From Hordeum vulgare subsp. vulgare (taxonomy: Eukaryota > Streptophyta > Magnoliopsida > Poales > Poaceae), in the NCBI RefSeq assembly GCF_904849725.1, contig NC_058519.1, positions 183,385,703-183,449,702 of the forward strand: DNA of 64,000 nt, given 5' to 3'. The notes under the pieces were generated by a model. That model was given only the letters and a program-made list of their open reading frames with translations, did not search any database and was not told where the DNA came from. This document shows, piece after piece, positions 1 to 11,900 of this stretch. The position numbers were made by a program, and so were the translations under genes. Numbering within the stretch: position 1 is the first letter of the stretch; each line of letters opens with the position of its first letter.

Positions 1-1055
1 CCAAGTAGTAGATTGTAACTCCAAGAGGGAGTGTTATGTATGATTGTGGGTTCAGGCCCATCTATGTCTAGATTGAGTGACAGAAACATGAGACTAGGGG
101 ATGTGCTTGTTGCCAGCAGGGAGAAAACAACGGTGCTTGTGACCACGATTGCAAGGATTGTTTACCTTACACATAGTTCGTTAATGCAGTTGTCTGTTGC
201 TTTGAGTTTACACTTTGGGTGGGGCTCGCAACTTAATACCGGAGAGATATTCTGGATAGATATCTCAAGGTGGATGATTAGTAAGTAGATGCTGATGAAT
301 AAACGGTCTACTTGTCTTGGCGTACTACCCATTACTATTGAACCTCTAACTATCAAAGGAGCATAATTAGCATTGCGGTGCGATCATAATTATGTCAATT
401 GCCCAACTGTGTTTGTTTACCCTGGCATAGTTGTTTATCGTCTTTTGGGAGAGAGACATCACTAGTGAACATCATGTGACTCTGGTCCATATCACCATCA
501 TTGTTTACACCTCCATCATTTACCGCTCTCATTTACTTTTCCTTTGCAATCCCTATTACCTTCCCGCTTGTGTTTTGATCCTTTGCAAACTACAAGGCCA
601 GAGAGATTGATAACCTCTCTGTACTCGTTGGGAGCAAAGTTATTTGTAGTGTGTGCAGGTCCACGTCTTCTGCTAGCGCCAGGGTGGAAGACACCTACTT
701 GTTGATCCTAGGAGTCCTACTAGTTCGATAAACCTCACAGTCTCTGTGTCAGGAAATTTGCTGCTCACTACATCTCCACCTTCCACTTGGGGTAACCAAC
801 GAGGGGCGAGAAGTATATACATCAACTCGGCATCACTTGCTCAAATGCAAGTGCTATTGAGGAACCATCAGAAACACCATACCGAGGGTTTTCCGATTCA
901 ATCATGATCACATGCATTTGAATGATATAATAAACATGGAACGCATGAAAGTATTTTTCCCACACATGGTCAAAGGGCTGCTTGCCTTGGTCAGCAAATT
1001 CTCCAGGGTCTTCGAGGTCTTCGGGTCGAAGTCCTTTGTCAACCACGTGATCTAT
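1..1055 (+). repeat. Worn LTR-retroelement remnant
   Basis: No intact gene is visible. The texture is that of the 3' part of a grass gypsy LTR and its leader: short T/C-rich runs around 500-570, a 'tgataacctctctgtactcgttgggag'-like block near 609-634 (only partly quoted here), then a more GC-rich stretch. The minus strand at 822-1067 reads as an 81-residue fragment with an acidic, charged segment that I do not recognise; it may be leftover coding sequence of the same element. No LTR termini or target duplications could be fixed, so the family is unassigned. The Athila-lineage element at 1,056 is inserted into this sequence. Confidence 0.35.
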
Positions 1056-2575
1056 TGATACGTCCATTTTGCATCACGCTTTTATATCAATATTTATTGC
1101 ATTATGGGTTGTTATTACACATTATGGCACAATACTTATGCCTTTTCTCTCTTATTTTACAAGATTTACATGAAGAGGGCGAACGCCGGTAGCTGGAATT
1201 CTGGATTGGAAAAGGAGAAATCTGAGAGACCTATTCTGCACAGCTCAAAAAGTCTTGGAAAGTTACGGATAATTGTTTTGGAATATATAAAAAATGACGG
1301 GCGAAAGAAGTATCGAAGGGGACCCACCAAGAGCTCACAAGCCAGGGGGCGCGACCTACCCCCCTGGTCGCGCCTTGCAGGCTTGTGGCCCCCCTGGCAG
1401 GCCTCCAGTGCCCATCTTCTGCTATATGAAGGGTTTTGACCTGGAAAATCATATTAGAGCTTTCGGGACATAGCGCCTCCGTGTCGAGGCAGAACTTCGA
1501 TAGGACCAATCTATAGCCCCGGCGGAGCTATTCCACCGGGGAAACTTCCCTCCCGGAGGAAGAAATCGAAGCCATCGTCATCACCAATGATCCTCTCATC
1601 GAGAGGGGGTCAATATCCATCAACATATTCATCATCACCATCTCCTCTCCAAACCTTGGTCCATCTCTTCTATCCGATCTTTGTCTCAAAACCTCAGATT
1701 GGTACGTGTGGTTGCTAGTATTGTTGATTACTCCTTGTAGTTGATGCTAGTTGGTTTATTTGGTGGAACATCATATGTTCAGATCCTTAATGATTATTAA
1801 TACTCCTCTGATTATGAACATGAATATGCTTTGTGATTAGTTACGTTTGTTCCTGAGGACATGACATAAGTCTTTTTATAAGTAATCATGTGAATTTGGT
1901 ATTCGTTCTTTATTTTGATAAGATATATGTTGTCTCTTCTCTAGTGGTGTCATGTGAACATCGACTACATGACACTTCACCATTATTTGGGCCTAGAGGA
2001 AGGCATTGGGAAGTAATAAGTAGATTATGGGTTGCTAGAGTGATAGAAGCTTAAACCCTAGTTTATGCGTTGCTTTGTAAGGGCCTGGTTTGGATCCATA
2101 TGTTTGATGCTATGGTTAGATTTATATTAATTCTTATTTTGTAGTTGCGGATGCTTGTGAGAGAGGTTAATCATAAGTGGGAGGTTTGTCCAAGTAAGGG
2201 CAGAAACCAAGCACCGGTCCACCCACATATCAAATTATCAAAGTAACAGACGCGGATCATATGAACATGATGAAAACTAGCTTGACATAAATTCCCATGT
2301 GTCCTCGGGAGCGCTTTTCTTTATATAAGAGTTTGTCCAAGCTTGTCCTTTGCTACAAAAAGGATTTTTCCACCTTGCTGCACCTTCGTTACAATTGTTA
2401 ATTGTTACCCATTACAAATTACCTTATCACAAAACTATTTGTCACCGATAATTTCAGTGCTTGCAGAGAATACCTTACTGAAAACCGCTTGTCATTTCCT
2501 TCTGTTCCTCGTTGGGTTCGACACTATTACTTATGGAAAGGACTACGATAGATCCCCTATACTTGTGGGTCATCA
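1056..2575 (+). repeat. 5' LTR of the Athila-lineage element
   Basis: 1,520 bp, beginning TGATACGTCC and ending GTGGGTCATCA, followed 10 bp later by a primer-binding site. It is colinear with 22,205-23,571. It contains a two-tier hairpin: CACAAGCC at 1,336-1,343 pairs with GGCTTGTG at 1,380-1,387, and inside it GGCGCGACC at 1,348-1,356 pairs with GGTCGCGCC at 1,366-1,374. TATA-like boxes lie at about 1,284-1,290 and 1,423-1,430. The five bases before the LTR are TCTAT; the matching duplication cannot be checked because the 3' LTR is truncated. Confidence 0.9.
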
Positions 2576-2585
2576 AGACTCTTTC

Positions 2586-2604
2586 TGGCGCCGTTGCTGG
2601 GGAG
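2586..2604 (+). other. Primer-binding site (tRNA-Asp type)
   Basis: TGGCGCCGTTGCTGGGGAG lies 10 bp after the LTR end. It matches the complement of the plant tRNA-Asp 3' end, which many grass gypsy elements use, except for one C-to-T change. It fixes the plus-strand orientation of the element. Confidence 0.75.
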
Positions 2605-2680
2605 TGAAGTGCCTTTGGTTAGTGGAACTTGGTAAGGAAAAATTTATATACTGTGCTGAAATTTACTATCATTTGTCACT

Positions 2681-3907
2681 ATGGAAAATAATCCTTTGAG
2701 GGGCTTGTTTGGGGTGTCTTCACCCCGACCGGAAGCACAAAGAGATGCTCCTCAACCTCCTCCACCTACTGAAAATATTTATTATGAAATTCCTTCAGGT
2801 ATGATAGAAAAACTGCTAGCTAATCCTTATGTAGGAGATGGAACACTACATACTGATTTGCACCTAATCTATGTAGATAAAGTTTGTGGATTATTTAAGC
2901 TTTTAGGTCTACCCGAGGATGATGTCAATAAGAAGGTCTTTCCTTAATATTTTAAGTAAAAGTCTTTGACATGGTATAGGCTATGTGATGATATTGGATC
3001 ATGGAACTACAACCGATTGAAATTGGAATTTCATCAGAAGTTTTATCCTATGCATCTGGTTCATCGTGATCGGAATTATATTTATAATTTTTGACCTCGT
3101 GAAGGAGAAATACCCACTCAAGCTTGGGGGAGGATTAATTAAATGTTATATTCATGCCCCAATCATGAGCTCCCAAGAGAAATTATTATTCAGAATTTTT
3201 ATGCTCGGCTCTCTCGTAATGATTAATCCATGCTCGACACTTCTTGTGTTGGTTCCTTTATGAAGAAAGATATTGAATTCAAATGGGACTTATTGGAAAT
3301 AATTGAATGCAACTCTGAATATTGGGAACTCGACGAAGGTAATGATTCAGCTATAAGCCTTAAGTTTGATTGTGTTAAATCCTTTATAGACACGGATGCT
3401 TTTCCTGATTTTAGCACTAAATATGGACTTGACTCTAAGGTAGTAGCTTCATTTTGTGAATCTTTTGCTACTCATGTTGATTTCCCCAAGGAGAAGTGGT
3501 TTAAATATCATCCTCCCATTGAAGTTAAAGTGGTAGAGCCTATTAAAGTTGAAGAAGAAACTACTATTTATAATGTTGATCCTGTTATTCCTACTACTTA
3601 TATTGAGAAACTACCATTTCTTGTTAGGATAAAGGAACATGCTAAAGCTTCAACTGTGGTTCATAAGAGTTGTGCTAGAACACCTATAACTCCTGAACAA
3701 ATTATAGTAGAACGTAATGTTGCTATGGTTAAAGATCTCTTGGTTGATAATATTGATGGGCATGTCATTCACTTCTGTGATGAAGCCGCTAGAATTGCTA
3801 GACCTGATACAGAAGGTAAACATAGACCTATTGTTGGCATGCTTGTTGTTTCTATTAAAACAGGAGATCATTGTGATCATGGCTTATGTGATGTGGTGCT
3901 AGTATGA
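2681..3907 (+). pseudogene. gag: gag of the Athila-lineage element (degraded)
   Basis: One reading frame beginning at the ATG at 2,681 can be followed to 3,907. It has a proline-rich N-terminus, then a segment resembling a retrotransposon gag domain (SWNYNRLKLEFHQKFYP around 2,999-3,050) and a charged C-terminal half. Gag would coat the element RNA and form the cytoplasmic particle. Stops interrupt the frame at 2,945-2,947, again within about 12 bp, and near 3,092, so only fragments of 88 and 225 residues are open. At about 3,895 a one-base loss shifts the frame at the protease entry, where the family has an Asp-x-Gly-Ala motif; here the local reading becomes DVVLV followed by a stop. Not functional. 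Confidence 0.7.
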
Positions 3908-6900
3908 GTGCAATTCCCTTTACCTTATACCAAGAAATTATGAATGATATTTCACCAGCCGAATTAGAGAAGATTGATGTTACCATCAAGCTTGCTAATG
4001 GAGATACTATTTAACCAATTGGGATTGCTAGAGATGTTAAAGTTTTTTGTGGGAAAATAAAGTATCCTACTGATTTTCTTGTTCTTGGTTCCCCACAAGA
4101 TGAATTTTGTCCCATTATATTTGTAGACCCTTCTCGAATACTATTAATGCTAAGACTGATTGTGAAAAATAAATGGTTAGTGTAAGTTTTGGGGATGCAT
4201 ATCATGAGTTAAATTTCTCTAATTTTCGTAGACAACCCCATGACAAAGAATTGTCTAGTAAAGATGAAATTATCGGTCTCGCTTCTATCGATGTGCCTCC
4301 TACCGATCCCTTAGAATAATATATGCTAGACCACGAAAATGATATGTATATGAATGAAAGGAATGAAATAGATAAGATTTTCTTTGATCAACAACCTATT
4401 CTGAAACACAACATGCATGTGGAAATACTCGGGGATCCTCCTCCACCTAAAGGTGATCCCGTGTTTGAGCTTAAACAATTACCCGATACTGTGAAATATG
4501 CTTATCTTGATGAAAATGAGATATATCACGTTATTATTAGTGCTAACCTTTCAGAGCATGAAGAAAAGAGATTATTGAAAACCCTGAGGAAGCACCGTGC
4601 CTCTATTATTGGATATACTCTTGATGTTCTTAAGGGCATTAGTACCACTCTATATCAGCACAAAATCAATATGGAGCCCGATGCTAAACCAGTTGTTGGT
4701 CACCAAGGACGATTAAATGCTAAAATGAAGGAAGTGTTAAGAAATGAAATAGTAAAACTTCTGGAGGCAGGTATAATTTATCCTATTGCTGATAGTAGAT
4801 GGGTTAGTCCCATTCATTGTGTCCCTAAAAAGGGAGATATTACCGTTGTTCCTATTGATAAAGGTGAATTGATCCCGCAAAGAATTGTTACAGGATACAG
4901 AATGGTAATTGATTTTAGGAAATTAAATAAGGCTACTAGGAATGATCATTATCCGCTACCTTTTATTGATAAAATGCTATAAAGACTATCCAAACATACA
5001 CATTTTTACTTTCTAGATGGTTACTCTCGCTTTTCTCAAATACCTGTATCAAAAGAGGATCAAGAGAAGACCACTTTTACTTGCCCTTTCGGTACCTTTT
5101 CTTATAGACTTATGCCTTTTGGTTTATGCAATGCACTTGCTACCTTTCAAATATGTATGATGGCTATATTCTCTGACTTTTGTGAAAAGATTGTTGAGGT
5201 TTTCATGGATGATTTTTCCTTTTATGGAACTTCTTTTGATGATTTCTTGAGCAACCTTGATTGATTTTTGCAGAGATGTGAAGAAACTAATTTTGTCTTG
5301 AATTGGGAGAAGTGCCACTTTATGGTTAATGAAGGCATCGTTTTGGGACACAAAATCTCTAAAAGAGGTATTGAAGTTGACAAATCTAAAGTCGATGCTA
5401 TTAAAAAAATGTCATGTCCAACAGATATTAAAGGTATAAGAAGTTTCCTTGGTCATGCTGGTTTCTATATTAAGTACTTCTCTTAAATTTCCAAGCCTCT
5501 CACTAATCTTTTGCAAAAGGATGTTCCGTTCGTTTTTGATGATGATTGTGTACAAGCATTTGAAATTCTTAGGAAAGCCTTGATCACTGCACCTGTTGTT
5601 CAACCACCTGATTGGAACCTACCCTTTGAAATTATGTGTGATGCTAGTGATTATGCTATTGGTGTTGTTCTAGGACAAAGAGTTGATAAGAAATCAAATG
5701 TCATCCATTACGCTAGTAAAACTCTAGACAATGCTCAAAGAAACTACACTACCACTGAAAAGGATTTTTTAGCAGTTGTGTTTGCTTGCGATAAGTTTAG
5801 ACATTATATTGTTGATTCCAAAGTAATTGTTCACACTCATCATGCTGCTATTAAGTACCTTATGGAAAAGAATGATGCTAAACCTAGACTTATTAGATGG
5901 ATTCTTCTCCTACAAGAATTTGATCTGCATATTATTGATAGAAAGGGCGCTGATAACCCCGTAGCAGATAACTTGTCTAGATTAGAAAATGTTCATGATG
6001 ACCACCTACCTATTGATGATAGCTTCCCTGATGAACAATTAGCTGTCATAAATGCTTCACGTAATGCTCCTTGGTATGGTGATTATGCTAACTACATTGT
6101 TGCCAAATTTATACCGCCTAGCTTCACATACCAACAAAACAAAAAGTTTTTCTATGATTTAAGACACTACTTTTGGGATGATCAACACCTTTATAAAGAA
6201 GGAGTAGATGATATTATTAGACGTTGTGTACCTGAGCATGAACAGGCACAGATCCTTCACAAGTGTCACTTCGAGGCCTACGGAGGACACCATGCTCGAG
6301 ATAGAACTGCACACAAGGTATTACAATCTAGTTTTTATTGGCCTTCTCTCTTCAAGGATGCCCGTAAGTTTGTCTTGTCTTGTGATGAATGTCAAAGAAT
6401 TGGTAATATTAGTAGACGTCAAGATATGCCTATGAATTACTCTCTAGTTATATAACCATTTGATATTTGGGGTTTGGATTATATGGGACATTTTCCAAAA
6501 TCCAACGGGTATACTCATATTCTAGTTGTTGTTGACTATGTTACTAAGTGGGTAGAAGCTATGCCAACTAGTAGTGCTAATCATAACACTTCTATTAAAA
6601 TGCTGAAAGAACTTATTTTCCCTAGATTTGGAGTCTCTAGATATTTAATGACTTATGGTGGTTCGCACTTTATTCATGGTGATTTTCGTAAATTTCTTGC
6701 TACGTATGATGTTAATCATAGAATTGCAACTCCTTATCATCGTGAGTCTAGTAGGCAAGTAGAATTGAGCAACGGAGAAATTAAACTGATCTTGCAAAAG
6801 ACCGTTAATAGATCTAGAAAGAATTGGTCTAAGAAACTTGACGATGCATTATAGGCTTATAGAACCGCGTCCAAAATACCTCTTGTATGTCTCCTTATAA

Positions 6901-7046
6901 AATGGTTTATGGTAAAGCATGTCACTTACCTCTAGAGCTAGAACATAAAGCTTATTGGGCAATTAAAGAGCTTAACTATGATTTCAAACTTGCTAGTGAA
7001 AATAGGTTATTTGACATTAGCTCACTTGATGAATGGAGAACCGAGG
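3896..7046 (+). pseudogene. pol: pol of the Athila-lineage element: PR-RT-RNase H-IN (degraded)
   Basis: One main frame runs from about 4,323 to 6,854. RT is recognisable by VSPIHCVPKKG (about 4,804), YRMVIDFRKLN (about 4,898), FGLCNA (about 5,118) and the catalytic FMDDFS (about 5,202). RNase H begins at [13 protein letters not shown] (about 5,625). The integrase zinc finger shows H-H-C-C spacing in the 6,260-6,410 region, and the core starts at DYMGHFPKSNGY (about 6,477). Stops fall at 4,980, 5,262, 5,484, 6,453 and 6,852, with a frameshift before 6,887. The second catalytic Asp of integrase reads Tyr (codon 6,654-6,656, TYGGSHF where the family has TDGGSHF). The C-terminus is cut at 7,046 by Sukkula and resumes at 19,599. 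Confidence 0.87.
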
Positions 7047-10000
7047 TGTCACGCCCAAGATGCGACCCTATCCTCAATTTGGCACGAGGGCCTCGTCAGG
7101 TATAGAAGCGCATCTCGTCGTGTCGCAAGAATGGATATCGTTACAAATACATGTACTTAAAAGAAGAGATATATAAATAGAATTGGCTTAAACTCGCCAC
7201 AATCTACATCAGAATCACATTAGTACAATACATAATCATCATGAAGAAGAGCAGGGTCCGACTACAGACGAAAACAAACGAGAAAAGAAGAACGATGTCC
7301 ATCCTTGCTATCCCAGGCTGCCGGCATGAAACCCATCCTAGATCGATGAAGAAGAAGAAGAAGAAGAAGCAACTCCAAATGAACAATCAACCGCTCGCGT
7401 CAAGTAACTTTTACATGTACCTGCAACTGGTGTTGTAGTAATCTGTGAGCCACACGGGACTCAGCAATCTCATTTCCAAAGGTATCAAGACTAGCAAAGC
7501 TTATTAGGTGAGGCATGGTTAAGTGGTGAGGTTGCAGCAGCGGCTAAGCATATATTTGGTGGCTAAACTTACGAGTACAGGAAATAAGAGGGGTAAGATC
7601 TACGCATGGCGGACGTGACTACTGATGACCAAAGAATGATCCTGAACACCTACCTATGTCAGACATAACCCCACCGTGTCCTCGATCGGAGAAGGAACTC
7701 ACGAAAGAGTCAGTCACGGTTACGCACACAGTTGGCATGTTTTAATTAAGTTAACTTCAAGTTGTCTAGAACCAGCGTTAAACAAAGTTTCCACGTTGCC
7801 ACATAACCGCGGGCACAGCTTTTCGGAAAGATTTAACCCTGCAGGGGTGCTCCAATTAGTCCATCAAAAATTACCACAAGCCGCATAGAAATCCTTGATC
7901 ACGAAGCTCGCGATCTCGTCGGACTCCTTAGTGGAAATCCTCAACTCTGAGATTACCCAAAGCATCACCGGAATCCCGATGCACAAGATATCTCATCAAA
8001 GGTAAAACTAATCCAGCAAGGCCACCCGGTGTGTCGACGAACCCGATAGGAGCCGCGTATCTCGTTCTCAGGACACACCGTCTATGCATAGTGGATGGTA
8101 GCCAAACCTCGAGTTGTCCCAAGGTGGCACCGCTGACTTCTAGGTGGGTGGACCAACACTCATGCGGAGCAGTGGCCCGGGGGTTGATTAAATTATCCTC
8201 GGGGTCCGGAAAGTCCCTATGCAATTTTATTAGGTTATTAGGCAAAAGTAGTACCAATGTTGGGCCTTGCCAGACCAGCTTTAATCTAAAACGAATTATC
8301 AAGGGGGTACCCATAACAACCCCGATCGTGTTAGGAGCGCTCAAATATGGAACATAACACCGGTAGCCGAAACTAAGGGGGCAAAGGTGGAACAAAACAC
8401 CTGGCTAGAAAGGCCGAGCCATCCACCTTTTACCAAGTATATAGGTGCATTAAATTAAATAGCATTAATAGGGTGATATAACAAGGAACCCATGTTAACA
8501 CTTGGAAGCAACTGCACGTGCAACTAGGCGCTAACACAGGGTTAAGCAAGCGGTATCATAGCCAATCAATGGTTTGCTAGGTTGAACAGGTCGAAGGTTT
8601 TCATGGCATTGTTGAGAGGCTGAAATTTAACATGTGGTAGGCAACGAGACATAATCGATAGAAACGGTAAAACTAGCATGGCAATGATAGTAATGGTATC
8701 TGGGGAAATGGTCATCTTGCCTGAGATCCCGTTTGGAAGAAGAATGACTCCGTGAAGCTGACGAACCGATGTAGTCAAACGAGTCCTCACTTTCCGACAT
8801 GCTTGCACAACTCTACCGAGATGAAGGAAACCGGAAACAAGAATCAACACACGGTACTCACCACACGATGCACAACACAAATGATGCATGAGCAGCTGAA
8901 TACATGCAAGTCACGGCATGACAATTCACAACACTCAAACACTACACATTAAGTGAAGCTCAATATGCAACGAGTTGCATATTGACGAAACTCCACATAC
9001 GAGTTATTTAGTTCTATCCCGATTAGGTACACGGTAATATTAAATGTTGTTAAATATGGCAAGAGGTGAAGCGCAATTAATCTACCTATCTAGGAATTTT
9101 AAATGAGGTCGGAAATGGCATATAGCACCTCCAAGACGACCTCACATGTTAATTTGCAATTCTTTCCAGATCTGAACTAACACATTTAATTAGTTGTTAA
9201 ATAGCAAAACAAATAGGTTCACGTGATTCTACGCGTTGTTACAAGAAATTTACACATAGAGAACATCTCCAACGGAGCTACGGATCAAAAGATATGGACA
9301 CAGCAAGATATGATGGCATGAATGCAAAATGTGTGCAAATGGTATCCACAACACTTCAAAACATACCAGCAGGAAGAAAATATAAAACTACACGAGATTC
9401 TAAGCAAGTTTCATATAGGACACGATCAAAACGGAGCTACGGTTCAACAGCTACGAGCTAAACAAGAAATCACTACAATCTGCCAAAATCAGCCACATAG
9501 CATTTTCTACACCCCACAATTACGAGCTACAAAATCCCAACATGCTCAACCAAGGCATGAGATGATAGAGGGCAAGAAGCACAACAACATACAACTAATA
9601 ACACCTAGCATGGAAGCATGGATCACTAGGAAAAGAAGTCACAAAATAGCTTCTCACACACAGTTTCAGACTTAGTGAAAATAACACTTCATGAAAGTGC
9701 AGTTTTCGGTCTGAAGGCATTTTGACAGCAGCAAAACCATAAGCTACAGGACTCCAAATGGCATTAAAATTCATAGCATGCTATAGAATCCCAAAGTCTA
9801 CAACTAACTCCATTGCACCAACCTCAAAAGAGCTACGGATCACAAGATAGAAGCAAGACAAGACAGCAACAAAATATAACAGATTTAGACTTAGAAATAT
9901 TTCAGCATCTCTAAAACAACACTATTTTCTAGCAACTTGAGAACAAGCAAACCACACCTAAACATTGATTTCTATTGCAACCAAAACTACCATGGTCTAG

Positions 10001-11900
10001 ACTAAACATCAAAGAACAACTCCCTAGTTGACAACTTGATCATAACACGCTCGGAATAAATCCCACAAAATAGACAAGAGGGCAACATGGCAAAATATCG
10101 CGTGAACTAACGTGCTCTAAAGCCAAAACTAAATACACAGTTAAATCTTATGGATTTTCCTACCCCGAAAACATATAAAACATGTGGGGTTGCACAACAA
10201 AATATTGACACACGTAAATGCGAGATAACACCCTAAACACGATATAGCAAACTAGCTAAGGAATCCTACATGCAAAAATACCAATGACTACTCTAAAATA
10301 CATGGCAAAGGGGTTCCTAAAACATGGACATTTTAACTATTGCATAGGAGCAACCCGGACACGCGCGAAAAATAAATACGGGACGAATCCTATTGGAACA
10401 GCACGTAAAACTATGATTTCGGCACGTCAAACAATGTCAAACACATATGCAAGTTGCAAAATCGTATTCTACGCGCAAAATTACACAAAAACCATATCTA
10501 ATACGTTTCGTTCTGGCTTAGGGATTAAAAGCTACGGATGTTTTATTTTTGTCATTTTTCTGTAATTTAATGAAATTCCGAATAAACCTAATTTTCCTAA
10601 CGGGTCGAACTAAGGCGTAATATACAATACAGAGCATGGGGCGGGGAATAGCTCACCTTGGGGGAGGCCACTTGGGCCGGTTGGATAGGTTAGTCGGTGG
10701 GGAGGCTCCTGGGCCAGGGAGCGGAGGATTGCTGGTCCTGGCTGCGGGGCCCAGGCGGGAGGAGGCCCAAGCGGGAGGAGTCCCAAGCGGGGCGCTCGCT
10801 CGATCGTCGCCTCGTCCCCTCGTTCCCCCGACCAGGAGGTGTTGTCGTTGGCGGTTGCCGGCGACGGGCGTGGCGGGGCTGAGGCATCGGCACGGGAGGC
10901 CGAGGGACGCGGGATCCGGCGCGGGGCATGGACAGCGCGGTGGCCAGAGGGCCTGGCGTGGAGGTGGTCGGCGCTGCAGACCCTTGCGAGGGCAGGAGCT
11001 GTTGTGGGGGTAACGGTGGGGCTCCGGCCAGTGGGGACACCGAGAAAGGGGGAGCTCCGGCGAGCTGGGGCGCACAGCGGCGACGCGAGGAGCTCCAGCA
11101 GCCGAAAGCTTGGGCGGCTGCGGGCAGGAGGCGGCGGCCGACGGGGAAGGCGCGGGAGCCTGGGCTAGGGTTAGCCTCGGGCCTAGATGGGCTTCGGCGG
11201 GCCTCACCCGGGCTCGGGCAGGCCCGACGGCTGGAGGTGGGAGACAGGGAGAGAGAGAGGCTGCTGAGCTAGGTGGGGCGCGGTTTTCGAGGCGGTTAGG
11301 GTTTGTTGTTTGAAAATGCACGGGTGCCTATTTATAGACAAATGGGGTGGCTAGGTTTAGCGAAATTCCGCCCCGGTTTCAACCGCGCGGTCAGATTCGA
11401 ACAATTCCAAACGCTGGACGGACTAAATGGCCGTGTAGAGTAGTTAACCGGAGACGAGAGGGAAAACGGGCGGCGCGGCAACGATTTTGAAAACACCGAA
11501 AGACGTCCGACGATAGACCGAATACGGTGCCGCTACGGTCGACCGTTCGGGTACCAGACGGACTCCAATTGCGACGAAACTTGACAGGCGGCCTACCTAT
11601 ATTAAAATAAGACCGCACATCAAATCTCAACCCAATCAGAGAAATTTTTATGCACACTTTTGAGAACAAGATTTAAACGATGCCGCGGGCGCGTGCGTGT
11701 GTGGTCGGGCTCAGAACGGACAACGACGAGAACCGGCAACTAACAACAGATGCAAGTTTTGAAAACGGGCGGCAACGGGATGCCGATGCAATGTTGATGA
11801 TGCGCATGATGCGATGATGATACGAGAAATTAAAATAACCACACGACGGAAACAGAAAGAAAAGGGGAATCTTCTGGAATGTCGACATCGGGCTATCACA
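7047..11900 (-). repeat. 3' LTR of Sukkula
   Basis: 4,854 bp. On the plus strand it opens TGTCACGCCCAAGATGCG and closes CATCGGGCTATCACA, so the minus strand reads TGTGATAGCCC to GGGCGTGACA. It is colinear with 14,783-19,598. It holds a GAA microsatellite near 7,349-7,370 and a GC-rich block at 10,640-11,280 just downstream (on the minus strand) of the TATA box. The 5' boundary of the copy carries one change in the terminal repeat (CTATCACA against CTGTCACA in the other LTR). Confidence 0.93.
11327..11336 (-). promoter_or_regulatory. TATA box of Sukkula 3' LTR
   Basis: The minus strand reads TATAAATAGG at the edge of the GC-rich leader block. The same box occurs at the corresponding place of the other LTR copy (19,025-19,034), which supports it as the LTR promoter. 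Confidence 0.6.

Noticed and set aside
7928..8395. 155-codon minus-strand frame, also present at 15,656-16,123
   Set aside because: Both lie in the two LTRs of one Sukkula, so similarity reflects LTR duplication. The solo LTR does not keep the frame, and no motif is visible.
10653..11321. Pro/Arg/Ala-rich minus-strand frames of 222 and (at 18,327-19,019) 230 codons in the Sukkula LTRs
   Set aside because: Open because of high GC. The first ATG is only a few bases from the TATA box, upstream of any likely transcript start, and the two copies differ in frame.
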